DNA of 35,015 nt from Amycolatopsis tucumanensis (GCF_021654135.1 NZ_JAKGSD010000073.1:1-35015), one strand, 5' to 3'; shown: positions 7,908 to 16,667, numbered from the stretch's first letter. A program made the numbers and translations. The notes: a model not told the origin generated them from the letters alone.

Positions 7908-10247
7908 TCAGTCGCGGACCTCGATGTGGTGTCGGTCGGTGGCCTCGGCCTGCTGGTTGAGCATGGTCAGCAGCTTGTCGCCCTCGACGTCAAGGTCCGG
8001 CAGCAGGCGGTCGAGCCAGCGGGGCAGCCACCATGCTCGTTCGCCGAAGAGGGCCATGAGCGCCGGGACGAGGGTCAGCCGGACGACGAAAGCGTCGATG
8101 AGGATGCCAGCGGCGAGAGCGAAGCCGATCTGCTTGATCATGATGTCGTGGCTGAAGATGAAGCCGGAGAACACCGCGACCATGATGATGGCGGCCGCGA
8201 CGACGACCCGGCTGGCCTGGTCGAACCCATGGACGACGCTGTGTCGGGCCGGCTGGCCGTGGATGTGTGCCTCGCGCATCGAGGAGACCAGGAAGACCTC
8301 GTAGTCCATGGCGAGTCCGTAGAGGATGCCGGTCACGATGATCGGCATGAAGCTCATGAGTGGGCCGCCGGTGTCGAACCCGAAGAGGCCGCTGAGCCAG
8401 CCCCACTGGAAGACGGCGGTGGTGGCACCGAAGGTGGCCAGGATGCTGAGCAGGAAGCCGGCTGTGGCCTTGATCGGGACGACCACGGAGCGGAAGACGA
8501 GCATCAGGATCAGGACGGAGAGGACGATGATGATGCCGAGGTAGAGCGGAAGGACATCGGCGAGTTTGTCGGACATGTCGATGCCGATGGCGGTGAACCC
8601 GGTCACGCCCAGCCGCACCTGGTTGCTCTGGGCGATCGCGTTGCTGGGCTCGCGCAGCGACTTCACAAGATCGCTGGTGGCCTCGTCGCTGGGGCCGGAG
8701 GTGGGGATGACGCTGAACACGGCCAGGTCGCCGGCCTCGTTGACGCCGACGGGTGCGGCCAGCACGATGTCGTCTCGGTGTTGGAACTCGTCGGCCAGTT
8801 TCGCGGTCAGCTCGGGTGTGACGCGGCCTGCGGTGCCGGTGGGCTCCGCGGTGACCAGGAGCGGGCCGTTGAATCCCTCACCGAAGCCTTGGGAGACCGC
8901 CTCGTAGCTCTGTCGGGCGGCGGTGTCCTGGTTCGCGGTCGCACCAGTTGGGATGCCCAGGTTCATGCTGGCCGCGGGGATCGCCATCACGCCCAGGATC
9001 GCGACCACGCCGCCGATGACGGGCCACCGGAACCTGATGACACCCTTGACCCAGTGGTCAGCGACGCTGTGGGACTCCGCGTCCGCCTTGGCGTAGCGTC
9101 GGGCTCGGGCCTTGTCCGAGCAGATCCGCTCCCCGACCAGCCCTAACAGCGCGGGCAGCAGGGTCAGGGCGATGAGCACGGCCAGGGCCACCGTGGACGC
9201 CGCGACCAGGGCCATCGTGGAGAGCATCGCGATGTCGATGACGGTCAGCGCGGTCAGCGCGATGAGGACGGTCAGGCCGGCGAAGAAGACCGCGCTGCCT
9301 GCGGTGCCGACAGCTCTGCCTGCTGCCTCCTGTGCGGTGAGTCCCTGATCGAGAATCAGCCGTCGCTGCCGGTTGACAACGAATAGGGCGTAGTCGATGC
9401 CGACGGCGAGGCCGACCATGAGACCGAGCACGGGCGTGGCGGAGTTCATCTCGACGGCCGTGGAGAGCGCGTACGCGCCGCCCACGCCGATGCCGATGCC
9501 GACCAGCGCGGTGATCAGGGGCAGGCCGGCCGCGATCAGCGAGCCCAGGGTGAGCACCAGCACCAGGGCGGCGACGGCGAGACCGATCACTTCGCCAACA
9601 CCGACCGGGATCTCGATGGCCTTGAGCGAGTCGCTCGGGAGAACGGTGATCCCCGTACCCTGCTCGGCACGCTCCACCACCTCGACCACCGAGCTGACGT
9701 CCTCAGGTGTCAATGAGGTGGAGGCGACCGTAAACTGGAACTGGAACAGCGCGACCTGCCCGTCCGAGGACACGAGCACGCCGGGCACCGGTGCCCCGTC
9801 CACCAGCAGCGGCTGGTAGGGAGGCGCCTGCCCGTGGTCCGGCCCGGCTGGCGGAGTGCCCGGTGCCTTCTCCTCGGGCGTGCCTGGGGTGCCCTCCTCC
9901 GAGGTACCCGTGGCGAGGTCAAGGGGATTGACGACCTTGTCGAGGTCATAGACGTCGCTGACGGTGCCGCTGATCACCGCGAGTCGCTCCGCCGTGTCGA
10001 GGCGCTCACCGTCGGGCGCGGTGAAGACCACACTGGCCTGCCCTCCCGAGGCGGCGGGGAGCTCATCGGCTACGCGGTCGAGCACAGTCTGGGCCTCGGT
10101 GCCCTCGATCTTCATCTCCGAGCTGACGCTCACCCCGTTGATGGCGACCGCACCGACGACCACTGCGAGGGCGGCGAGCCAGCCCGCAATGAACAGCCAC
10201 GGCCTGCCGAACGCCGTTCGTCCGAGCCGGTACAAGAAAGTGGACAT
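7908..10247 (-). CDS. MMPL-family RND-type membrane transporter
   Basis: A 779-residue exporter of the MMPL family, which in actinobacteria exports lipids, siderophores or drugs. Span 1 is at residues ~15-37 (PWLFIAGWLAALAVVVGAV). A long periplasmic domain (~40-225) contains a Pro/Gly/Glu-rich linker around 115-150. The first transmembrane block (~225-370) carries LMVGLAVGIDYALFVVNRQR, the MMPL GxxxDY signature. The second half repeats the plan, with a loop at ~430-540 and a final block that includes ILYGLAMDYEVFLVSSMREA, the second GxxxDYxxF motif. The Asp-Tyr pairs thought to relay protons are intact in both halves. The ATG at 10247 has GGAG ~12 bases upstream. It lies 48 bp downstream of a TetR gene on the same strand, probably one transcript. 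The substrate is unknown. Confidence 0.92.
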   Translation of the reverse strand: MSTFLYRLGRTAFGRPWLFIAGWLAALAVVVGAVAINGVSVSSEMKIEGTEAQTVLDRVADELPAASGGQASVVFTAPDGERLDTAERLAVISGTVSDVYDLDKVVNPLDLATGTSEEGTPGTPEEKAPGTPPAGPDHGQAPPYQPLLVDGAPVPGVLVSSDGQVALFQFQFTVASTSLTPEDVSSVVEVVERAEQGTGITVLPSDSLKAIEIPVGVGEVIGLAVAALVLVLTLGSLIAAGLPLITALVGIGIGVGGAYALSTAVEMNSATPVLGLMVGLAVGIDYALFVVNRQRRLILDQGLTAQEAAGRAVGTAGSAVFFAGLTVLIALTALTVIDIAMLSTMALVAASTVALAVLIALTLLPALLGLVGERICSDKARARRYAKADAESHSVADHWVKGVIRFRWPVIGGVVAILGVMAIPAASMNLGIPTGATANQDTAARQSYEAVSQGFGEGFNGPLLVTAEPTGTAGRVTPELTAKLADEFQHRDDIVLAAPVGVNEAGDLAVFSVIPTSGPSDEATSDLVKSLREPSNAIAQSNQVRLGVTGFTAIGIDMSDKLADVLPLYLGIIIVLSVLILMLVFRSVVVPIKATAGFLLSILATFGATTAVFQWGWLSGLFGFDTGGPLMSFMPIIVTGILYGLAMDYEVFLVSSMREAHIHGQPARHSVVHGFDQASRVVVAAAIIMVAVFSGFIFSHDIMIKQIGFALAAGILIDAFVVRLTLVPALMALFGERAWWLPRWLDRLLPDLDVEGDKLLTMLNQQAEATDRHHIEVRD

Positions 10248-10284
10248 GAGGGACTGGTGCTCCTTGAGGGCAAAGAGGGGCGGT

Positions 10285-10302
10285 GTCTAGAAGGTCTAGA
10301 AG
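10285..10302. repeat. Exact 9-bp tandem repeat across the TetR stop codon
   Basis: GTCTAGAAG occurs twice back to back (10285-10293, 10294-10302). The minus-strand copy supplies the TAG that ends the TetR gene, and a second TAG nine bases on. It may be a replication-slippage scar. Confidence 0.8.
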
Positions 10303-10898
10303 CCGTGGCGCAGGTAGTCGAAAGTGATGTCGAGGAACGAGCTGTAGTCCATCGACGCGGGGCTGGGGTCGTACTCGCCGCCGAGGTCCACATCAAGGGT
10401 TCCCTCTAGAGCGGCCATCACGGCGCCGTACACGGCACCGAACAACAGCGGCACGTAGACGGTGGGGTACCGGTCCCCCGCCACCGAGCCCAAGAGTTCC
10501 TGCGCGGTATGGCGCATGCGTTGCTGAACGCCCAGCACGTGGGGCTCCAGGGTCGGGTACCGCCGCGCCATCGCCATCAGCTCGCGCATCCTCACCAACG
10601 CGTCCGTGGTGAACTGCGTCTTCATCACAGCCAACAGGACGTCGAGCAGCGGCAGGTCAGCGGGAAGGCCGGCCAGGATCGCGCTGGCGTCGTCGACACC
10701 ACCGAACGCGACCGAAGCGACCGCCTCCTCCTTGCAGGAGAAGTGGTTGCCGAAGGTCCGCCGCGAGTACCCCGCCCGCTCCACCACGTCCGCGGTGACA
10801 AACCCCGACAAGCCGCGCTCACGGGTCAGCTCGAACGCCGCCTTGGCCAGCGCCTCTCTCGTCGCCTCGCGCTTGAGGTCCCGCAACCCACGATCCAC
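10296..10898 (-). CDS. TetR-family regulator of the MMPL exporter
   Basis: A 200-residue TetR-type repressor. The helix-turn-helix is at ~15-60 (REALAKAAFELTRERGLSGF, TADVVERAGYSRRTFGNHFS), followed by a C-terminal ligand and dimer domain. I chose the GTG at 10898 because the homology starts there (DRGLRDLKREATREAL) and a promoter -10 box ends exactly six bases upstream. The longer frame upstream shows no family sequence. The MMPL gene follows in the same direction, so the pair probably forms an autoregulated efflux unit. Likely operators are the TGCCCAATG direct repeats in the promoter. The effector is unknown. Confidence 0.9.
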   Translation of the reverse strand: MDRGLRDLKREATREALAKAAFELTRERGLSGFVTADVVERAGYSRRTFGNHFSCKEEAVASVAFGGVDDASAILAGLPADLPLLDVLLAVMKTQFTTDALVRMRELMAMARRYPTLEPHVLGVQQRMRHTAQELLGSVAGDRYPTVYVPLLFGAVYGAVMAALEGTLDVDLGGEYDPSPASMDYSSFLDITFDYLRHGF

Positions 10899-10904
10899 GC
10901 CCTC

Positions 10905-10932
10905 AGTATGCCCACCTCTGCCCAATGAGCAA
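10905..10932 (-). promoter_or_regulatory. Probable leaderless promoter of tetR-MMPL
   Basis: On the minus strand, TTGCTC (10932-10927) and CATACT (10910-10905) are separated by 16 bp. The -10 box ends six bases before the GTG at 10898, so transcription should start at or beside the start codon. No Shine-Dalgarno would then be needed, as in many actinobacterial leaderless transcripts. Confidence 0.55.
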
Positions 10933-10944
10933 AATTGCCCAATG
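10919..10944. promoter_or_regulatory. Direct repeats in tetR promoter, candidate operator
   Basis: TGCCCAATG occurs at 10919-10927 and again at 10936-10944, a 17-bp period. The repeats straddle the -35 box and the spacer of the predicted tetR promoter. Their position suits autorepression; the direct rather than inverted arrangement is unusual for a TetR dimer. Confidence 0.45.
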
Positions 10945-10949
10945 TGCAC

Positions 10950-11530
10950 ATCGATGCTGGCCTCGGCGCAGTTGCTCCCAGGCAGCCGTCCGGCGACGGC
11001 GGGCCGCTGGCGTGACGGCACGACGGGCTTCGCAGCGGACGGCGAGGTCGGAGGCCCCCTGAGAATCGGAGGTGCCACTCGTCGCGGCATCCGGCTCAAG
11101 CAAGCCGCTGAGGCGCGTGGGGTTGAGGTGCTCGTTTCCTGCGCCTGCAGGATCCGTGGACGAGGCGGGTTTGAGTGCCGTCCGGCCTGCTGGGTTTCCC
11201 GTGGTGGACGAGGTAGTCGCTTGAACGCCCTGCGGGTGACAGGCAGCCACCATCGTTGCCATTCGTGTGCGGAATGTGGCCCGACTTGGGCCACGAAACC
11301 GGTCTGATAGTTGGCACGGTCTTCGACCTGGTCGGCGCCGGGCACACACCAGCGCGCCGCGCTCGCGATATCGCAGATTCCGGGCCCCGCCCTGGCTCGC
11401 CACGCTGTCGGCCTCGACAATCTGACCTCGGCAAGCCAGGACGATCTGGTGGCCGTGCTTCTCCCGGCCTCGCCCCGGCTCTGGCCACGCGAGAATGGCG
11501 GGCTGGTGCGCTCGCTGTCCCTCCACCGGT
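10950..11530. other. Long non-coding gap with one IS-like repeat
   Basis: About 580 bp between the divergent tetR and marR genes. No open frame on either strand shows family similarity or a convincing start. It contains the segment 11277-11302 that also occurs beside the IS256/ISL3 junction, which suggests that this gap is partly the remains of an old insertion. Confidence 0.45.
11277..11302 (-). repeat. 26-bp sequence shared with the IS256/ISL3 junction
   Basis: The minus strand here reads ATCAGACCGGTTTCG then TGGCCCAAGTC. The plus strand at 977-1002 reads ATCAGACCCGATTCG then TGGCCCAAGTC. Only two mismatches occur in 26 bases, with weaker similarity outside. It is probably an end or internal scrap of one insertion-sequence family. 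Confidence 0.6.
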
Positions 11531-11533
11531 TAT

Positions 11534-11550
11534 GGTTGGTACATGCAACC
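11534..11550. promoter_or_regulatory. Palindrome over the marR start codon
   Basis: GGTTG (11534-11538) and CAACC (11546-11550) are inverted arms around GTACATG, which includes the ATG at 11543. TATGGT at 11531-11536 is a plausible -10 box ending six bases before the ATG. A MarR dimer bound here would block a leaderless transcript. Confidence 0.5.
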
Positions 11551-12037
11551 GCTTGGGTCGAAGGCCGACCTGGTCTCGGTGGAGTCCATCGAGCAGGAGC
11601 TGACTTTGTTGGTGCGGCGCGCCCAGAAGGTGCATCTGCGCGGGGGCCCGACCGAGCAGGTCGTGGAGAGGGCCGCCTACGGCATCCTTGCGTGGCTCCA
11701 TGACACCGGCCCACTGCGGCCCAGTGCGCTGGCAGCACACTTCCACCTGGACGCCTCGACGATCAGCCGGCAGGTCGCCTCCCTGGAGCAGGCCGGCCTG
11801 ATCACGCGGGAAGCCGACACCGAGGACCGACGCGCCTTCCGACTGCGACTCACCGAGCGCGGCCGAGACGTCCTGACCACGACCCGGGCGGAACGACGCG
11901 GTGTCGTCCGGAAGCTGCTGCAGTCGTGGTCGCCCGAGGACCTGGCGAACTTCGCTTCCCTGCTCGCCGCGTTCAACGCCGGCCTCGACAAGCATCTGGC
12001 CTCGGACCCGAACAGCACAGAACGGAGCCAGCGATGA
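11543..12037 (+). CDS. MarR-family regulator
   Basis: A 164-residue MarR-type winged-helix protein. The DNA-binding part is at ~55-120: RPSALAAHFHLDASTISRQV (recognition helix), then LEQAGLITREADTEDRRAF, which holds the conserved D-x-R wing, and LRLTERGRDVL. Dimerisation helices flank it. I chose the ATG at 11543 over upstream starts because the homology begins there and a -10-like TATGGT lies just upstream. Its TGA overlaps the ATG of the exporter gene by four bases, so the two are translationally coupled. The probable role is a ligand-released repressor of this pair. Confidence 0.9.
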   Translation: MQPLGSKADLVSVESIEQELTLLVRRAQKVHLRGGPTEQVVERAAYGILAWLHDTGPLRPSALAAHFHLDASTISRQVASLEQAGLITREADTEDRRAFRLRLTERGRDVLTTTRAERRGVVRKLLQSWSPEDLANFASLLAAFNAGLDKHLASDPNSTERSQR

Positions 12038-13722
12038 GCACGCCGTCTTCCCCCGAAGCCGGTGCCCCTGGGGCACCCGGCGAACAGGTGATGCCGGGGC
12101 TGACGCACCGGCAGATCCTCACCGTCCTGGTGGGGCTCATGATGGGGATGCTGGTCGCCGCCCTGTCCCAGACGATCGTGGCCACGGCGCTGCCCACCAT
12201 CGTCGGTGAGCTCGGCGGCCAGGACCAGCTGGCCTGGGTCGTCTCGGCCACCTTGTTGACCTCGACCGCCTCCACACCGATCTGGGGCAAGCTGTCGGAC
12301 CTGTACGGCCGCAAGATCATGTTCCAGTCCGCGATCGGGATCTTCCTGGTCTCCTCCCTGGCCTCGGGGTTCGCCCAGAACATGGGGCAACTCGTCGGAT
12401 TCCGGGCCGTGATGGGAATCGGCGTTGGTGGGCTGATGGCACTGTCCCAGGCGATCATCGGCGACGTCGTCAGCCCCCGCGAACGCGGCCGCTACCAGGG
12501 CTACATCGGCTCGGTCTTCGGCCTGGCCACCGTCGCCGGGCCACTGCTCGGTGGCTTCCTGGTCGAGCACCTCTCGTGGCGGTGGACCTTCTGGGTCGGA
12601 ATCCCCATCGGCATCGCGGCCCTGGCGGTGACCGAACGTGTGCTGAAGCTGCCGTTCCCGCGCCGCAGGCATGCCATCGACTGGTTGGGGGCCTTCTTCA
12701 TCGTCGCCGGGATCAGCGCCCTGCTGTTGATGCTCTCGCTCGGCGGCAAGGAGTTCGCCTGGAACTCGGGCTGGACCTACGGGCTGACCGCGGTGGCGGT
12801 GCTCATGCTCGCGCTCACCGTCTGGCAGGAGCGCCGGGCGGTCGAACCGATCATGCCCCCGCGACTGTTCGCCAACCACACCTTCGTCATCACCAGCCTG
12901 GCCGGTTTCGCGGTCGGGGTCGCCATGTTCGGCGCCATCATCTTCCTCCCGCAGTACCTGCAGATCGTCAAAGGCGAGTCACCCACCGCATCCGGCCTGC
13001 TGACGCTTCCCCTGATGGTCGGCCTGCTGGCCACGTCCATCGCCTCCGGACGCATGATCACCCACACCGGCCGCTACAAGATCTACCCCGTCGTCGGCCT
13101 GTTGGTCGCCGTCCTGGGGCTGACGCTGATGAGCCGGATGTCGGTGGACACCTCGCTGTGGCTGGCCGGGGTGTTCATGTTCATCACCGGCGCAGGCATC
13201 GGCATGGTGATGCAGGTCCTCGTGCTGGCGACCCAGAACGCCGTGCCCCACGCCGACCTCGGCGTCGCGACCTCCGGAGCCACCTTCTTCCGCTCCCTCG
13301 GCGGCGCGATGGGAGTCGCAGTCTTCGGCGCACTGCTCACCCACCGCCTCCGCGACACCATCCCCGCGCAGCTCAAGGCGGCCGGGGTCACCGCCGACCA
13401 GATGCCCGCCGGGACTGCCACCCAGGGCAGCCCCGAACAGATCGCGGCGCTGCCCGAGCCCATCCATCTCGCAGTCACCACCGGGTTCGCCGAGGCGCTG
13501 CAAACCACCTTCCTCGCCGCCGTACCGTTCGCGCTGCTCGGGTTCGTCACCCTGCTCTTCCTACGCGAAACCCCGCTGCGACAGACCCACGGACACACCT
13601 CCGCCGAGGACCTCGCCACCGCATTCGAAACCTCGGTCGACCCCGACGCGCATCTCACCGACCACGAGAACCGGCCCGGATCGGGCGAAGTCTCCAGGAA
13701 GGTTGGTCAGCCGGGTGACTGA
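12034..13722 (+). CDS. MFS multidrug exporter, DHA2 (14-TM) family
   Basis: A 562-residue drug:H+ antiporter of the DHA2/EmrB-QacA type in the cytoplasmic membrane. Fourteen hydrophobic spans run from residue ~25 to ~525. Motif A is present as GKLSDLYGRK after span 2, motif C-like VAGPLLGG in span 5, and the span 1 motif as LSQTIVATALPTIV. There is a Gly-rich loop near span 13 and a hydrophilic C-terminal tail of ~45 residues. The ATG at 12034 overlaps the marR stop (ATGA). The substrate is probably one or more hydrophobic toxins; nothing in the sequence specifies which. Confidence 0.93.
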   Translation: MSTPSSPEAGAPGAPGEQVMPGLTHRQILTVLVGLMMGMLVAALSQTIVATALPTIVGELGGQDQLAWVVSATLLTSTASTPIWGKLSDLYGRKIMFQSAIGIFLVSSLASGFAQNMGQLVGFRAVMGIGVGGLMALSQAIIGDVVSPRERGRYQGYIGSVFGLATVAGPLLGGFLVEHLSWRWTFWVGIPIGIAALAVTERVLKLPFPRRRHAIDWLGAFFIVAGISALLLMLSLGGKEFAWNSGWTYGLTAVAVLMLALTVWQERRAVEPIMPPRLFANHTFVITSLAGFAVGVAMFGAIIFLPQYLQIVKGESPTASGLLTLPLMVGLLATSIASGRMITHTGRYKIYPVVGLLVAVLGLTLMSRMSVDTSLWLAGVFMFITGAGIGMVMQVLVLATQNAVPHADLGVATSGATFFRSLGGAMGVAVFGALLTHRLRDTIPAQLKAAGVTADQMPAGTATQGSPEQIAALPEPIHLAVTTGFAEALQTTFLAAVPFALLGFVTLLFLRETPLRQTHGHTSAEDLATAFETSVDPDAHLTDHENRPGSGEVSRKVGQPGD

Positions 13723-13765
13723 TGGACGGCCTCCGAGGGTCTGTCAAACAAATTTCGGACGGCGC

Positions 13766-13799
13766 CCCAGCCGCGGTCCTGCCGAGAGGCTGCGCTGGG
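13766..13799. terminator. Stem-loop between convergent genes
   Basis: CCCAGC (13766-13771) pairs with GCTGGG (13794-13799), and inner bases can extend the stem. It lies in the 85-bp gap between the exporter stop and the araC stop, where a bidirectional terminator is expected. There is no U-tract. Confidence 0.35.
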
Positions 13800-13807
13800 A
13801 GCCGTGC

Positions 13808-14869
13808 TCAAGGGTGCTGGTGGGCGCGTCGGAAGTGGCTCGGTGAGGAGCCGGTCCATGCTTTGAAGGCGTGCGAGAAGTTGGTGACGTCGCTGTAGCC
13901 GAGTTCGGCGGCGACCTCACTGACCGACGTGGATCGGTCGAGCAGCCGTATCCGGGCACGGTCGAGCAGGGACTTCTGGAGGAGTTCGCGGAAGCTGGTT
14001 CCCTCCGCGGCGAGGCGGCGTTTCAGGGTGCTCGAGGAGATCGAGAACTCATCCGCGACTGACTGGATCGTCTTCACCCCTGGCCTGTCGTCCAACAGCT
14101 CCCGCACTCTGCGGGTGAAGTCCTGGGGGCCAGCCCGACGTTCGAGCGCCTGCTGGAGGTCAGTTATGGCGACTTCGTAGGCGAGTGGGTCGGGGAAGCG
14201 GCAGGCCGTGTGCAGCGTCCGTGCAGGGATATGCAGGTAGGACAAGGGGGCGTCGAAGACGAGCCGACCCCCTGGCCATGCCTCTCGAGACAGGACGCTC
14301 GGCTCCGGCCAGCGACTATGCATGGTCACCTCCGACGTGTCGCCGACCAGCAGGTCGATCAACCGCATGAGGGCCAGGCCGCAGTAGGTGACGACTAGAC
14401 AGTCCAGGTCGGGTTCTCCTGCGTTCCCGGACAGCCGAATCGTCAGGTCCTCCGGCTGGCGATCGAACTGGGTGGTGACGGCCTTGGTGATAACCGGAAG
14501 ATAGGTCAGCAGCTGCACGACCTCGGCGACGGTTCCTGCGCTGACCAGCGGCACGCTCATCGGCCCGAAGGACGTGAGCTGGGCCTGTTCCGCGCAGGCG
14601 ATCCCCAGCCGGGTCGCCTGCTCGGCGTCGAGTTCGGGATAGACCTCGCGAAACCACCGCAGCGGTGCTTGCGCTTGGGTCTGAATCAGAGTCAGCTCGC
14701 CGGTTCCCTCGCGCGCCATGATGGCGCGGAACTCCTCCACGGCGTTCTGATCGATCGCTGAACTGCTCAGCAGTTGCACGAACACAAGAGATGGGACGCC
14801 TGGCTCGTCTCTCCACATGGCGATCCTCACGTGATCCGAACTCACAACAGGATGGCGCGGCTTCGACAT
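13808..14869 (-). CDS. AraC-family regulator of the CYP153 operon
   Basis: A 353-residue activator. The N-terminal ~200 residues match the arabinose-binding-like domain of OruR/ArgR-type AraC proteins (FGPMSVPLVSAGTVAEVVQL). The C-terminal ~100 form the double helix-turn-helix: TIQSVADEFSISSSTLKRRL, then RIRLLDRSTSVSEVAAELGY and SDVTNFSHAFKAWTG. I prefer the ATG at 14869; a TTG at 14893 would add eight residues. It is transcribed away from the ferredoxin-CYP153-reductase genes across 71 bp. An araC gene next to CYP153 is the arrangement known from alkane-hydroxylating mycobacteria and Acinetobacter, so a role as inducer-responsive activator is likely. Confidence 0.92.
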   Translation of the reverse strand: MSKPRHPVVSSDHVRIAMWRDEPGVPSLVFVQLLSSSAIDQNAVEEFRAIMAREGTGELTLIQTQAQAPLRWFREVYPELDAEQATRLGIACAEQAQLTSFGPMSVPLVSAGTVAEVVQLLTYLPVITKAVTTQFDRQPEDLTIRLSGNAGEPDLDCLVVTYCGLALMRLIDLLVGDTSEVTMHSRWPEPSVLSREAWPGGRLVFDAPLSYLHIPARTLHTACRFPDPLAYEVAITDLQQALERRAGPQDFTRRVRELLDDRPGVKTIQSVADEFSISSSTLKRRLAAEGTSFRELLQKSLLDRARIRLLDRSTSVSEVAAELGYSDVTNFSHAFKAWTGSSPSHFRRAHQHP

Positions 14870-14940
14870 GGCCTTGTCGGACGCCGACGACAATCATGAA
14901 GGAAGTGTCCGTCTTGTGGTCAAGAGTGGGGTAGTTGTCG

Positions 14941-15261
14941 ATGGCAGTCGTTACTTTCGTGTCGCACGACGGGGAGAAGCACGAGGCGCCCCTCGAGGAG
15001 GGCTGCTCGCTGATGCAAGTCGCGACGAACAACGCCATTCCGGGCATCGATGGCGACTGCGGCGGAGAGGCCGCCTGCGGCACCTGCCACGTGATCGTGG
15101 ATCCTGCCTGGGCCGACAAGGTCGGCCCGTCCGGTCCGGTGGAAGAGGAGATGCTGTCGATGAACCCCGAGCGACAGGCGACGTCTCGGCTGTCCTGCCA
15201 GATCAAGGCCTCCGAGTCATGGGATGGCCTGACCGTGCAACTGCCCGAATTCCAGATGTAG
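14941..15261 (+). CDS. 2Fe-2S ferredoxin of the CYP153 system
   Basis: A 106-residue putidaredoxin/adrenodoxin-type ferredoxin, the one-electron carrier to the P450. The cluster ligands are C40, C46 and C49 (GDCGGEAACGTCHV) and C86 (RLSCQI), the exact C-x5-C-x2-C...C spacing. The ATG at 14941 follows GTGGGG; a TTG two codons upstream is less likely. It is the first gene of the operon, 17 bp before the P450 start. Confidence 0.95.
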   Translation: MAVVTFVSHDGEKHEAPLEEGCSLMQVATNNAIPGIDGDCGGEAACGTCHVIVDPAWADKVGPSGPVEEEMLSMNPERQATSRLSCQIKASESWDGLTVQLPEFQM

Positions 15262-15278
15262 CAGGAGGTGTCGACGAG

Positions 15279-16667
15279 ATGAAGATCCCTGAAGCAGTCA
15301 AGAGGAAGGTCGAGGCCGCCATCCCGCTGGATCGACAGGTCCAGGCCGCACACCTCTACGACAAGGGCCGACGCTGGCTGACCCGCACGAACGGGCAGAA
15401 GATGTTCGTCGAACGCCCGATCCCGCCGGTCGAAGAAGTCGCGCTCGAAGACATCGACCTCAGCAACCCGTTCCTCTACCGGCAGGGGCGCTGGGCCTCC
15501 TACTTCAAGCGCCTACGCGACGAGGCCCCGGTCCACTACCAGCCTCACAGTCCCTTCGGACCGTTCTGGTCGGTCACGCGTCACGCCGACATCATTGCGG
15601 TGGACAAGAACCACGAGGTCTTCTCCGCGGAACCTCTCATTGTCATCGGGGCGCCGCCGCGGTTCATGGACATCGCGATGTTTATTGCCATGGACCCGCC
15701 CAAGCACGACGTTCAGCGCCGCGCCGTCCAAGGGGTGGTGGCTCCGAAGAACCTCCGCGAGATGGAGGGCCTCATTCGCGAGCGCGTCAGGGACGTCCTG
15801 GACAACCTGCCCGTCAACGAACCCTTCGACTGGGTGAGCACCGTGTCGATCGAGCTCACCGCCCGCATGTTGGCGACGCTACTGGACTTCCCCTTCGAGC
15901 AGCGGCACAAGCTCGTCGAGTGGTCAAACCTGGCCACCTCGATGGAGCAGGCCAACGGAGGCCCCTCCGACAACGACGAGCTGTTCCGCGGCATGGTGGG
16001 CATGGCGCGTGGACTCAGCACATTGTGGCATGACAAGGCCGCCCGCCTCGCGGCCGGTGAAGAGCCCGGGTTCGACCTCATCACCATGCTGCAGAGTAAT
16101 GAGAGCACCAAGGATCTGATCAAGCGTCCCATGGAGTTCGCCGGCAACCTGATCCTGCTCATCGTCGGGGGCAACGACACAACGCGCAACTCGATGAGTG
16201 GTGGCGTTCTCGCGCTGAACCAGTTCCCCGACCAGTTCGAGAAGCTCAAGGCCAATCCGGACCTGATCCCGAACATGGTCTCAGAGATCATCCGCTGGCA
16301 GACTCCGCTTGCCTACATGCGCCGGATCGCCAAGACCGACACCGTGCTCAACGGCCAGTTCATCCGTAAGGGTGATAAGGTGGTGATGTGGTATGCGTCC
16401 GGCAACCGCGATGAGACTGTGTTCGAGCGACCGGACGAGTTGATCATCGACCGGCCCAACGCCCGCAACCACATCGCTTTCGGGTTCGGCGTGCACCGGT
16501 GCATGGGCAACCGGTTGGCCGAGCTGCAGCTGCGGATCCTCTGGGAGGAGATCCTCCCGCGCTTCGAGAGGATCGATGTAGTCGGGGAGCCGGAATACGT
16601 CCAGTCCAACTTCGTTCGGGGCATCAGCAAGCTGATGGTCGAGCTCACCCCCAAGGGCGCCGGATGA
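15279..16667 (+). CDS. CYP153: Cytochrome P450 CYP153, alkane terminal hydroxylase
   Basis: A soluble bacterial P450 of 462 residues. Family CYP153 hydroxylates the terminal methyl of medium-chain alkanes and related compounds. Segments shared with that family include LEDIDLSNPFLYRQGRW, FIAMDPPKHDVQRR, the I-helix LIVGGNDTTRNSMSGGV (oxygen-activating D-T), the ExxR region SEIIRWQTPL and the heme loop FGFGVHRCMGNRLAELQL with its Cys ligand. Compared with CYP153A6 from memory, the N-terminus carries about 25 extra residues before the conserved part. The ATG at 15279 is preceded by GCAGGAGGTG. Its stop overlaps the reductase start by four bases. Substrate range cannot be read from sequence; an acid, alcohol or terpene substrate is also possible. 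Confidence 0.93.
   Translation: MKIPEAVKRKVEAAIPLDRQVQAAHLYDKGRRWLTRTNGQKMFVERPIPPVEEVALEDIDLSNPFLYRQGRWASYFKRLRDEAPVHYQPHSPFGPFWSVTRHADIIAVDKNHEVFSAEPLIVIGAPPRFMDIAMFIAMDPPKHDVQRRAVQGVVAPKNLREMEGLIRERVRDVLDNLPVNEPFDWVSTVSIELTARMLATLLDFPFEQRHKLVEWSNLATSMEQANGGPSDNDELFRGMVGMARGLSTLWHDKAARLAAGEEPGFDLITMLQSNESTKDLIKRPMEFAGNLILLIVGGNDTTRNSMSGGVLALNQFPDQFEKLKANPDLIPNMVSEIIRWQTPLAYMRRIAKTDTVLNGQFIRKGDKVVMWYASGNRDETVFERPDELIIDRPNARNHIAFGFGVHRCMGNRLAELQLRILWEEILPRFERIDVVGEPEYVQSNFVRGISKLMVELTPKGAG

Noticed and set aside
7926..9146. Long plus-strand open frame (406 codons) through the MMPL gene
   Set aside because: It is the antisense of the MMPL gene; its text is Asp/Glu/Gly-rich and follows the high third-position GC of the real gene, with no family match.
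10296..11738. 480-codon minus-strand frame containing the TetR gene
   Set aside because: Only the last 200 codons are TetR; the upstream text is unstructured and crosses the promoter and the marR gene.
12576..13718. Open frame of 380 codons inside the MFS exporter gene
   Set aside because: Arg/His-rich shadow in another frame; the exporter frame has clear membrane spans and MFS motifs.
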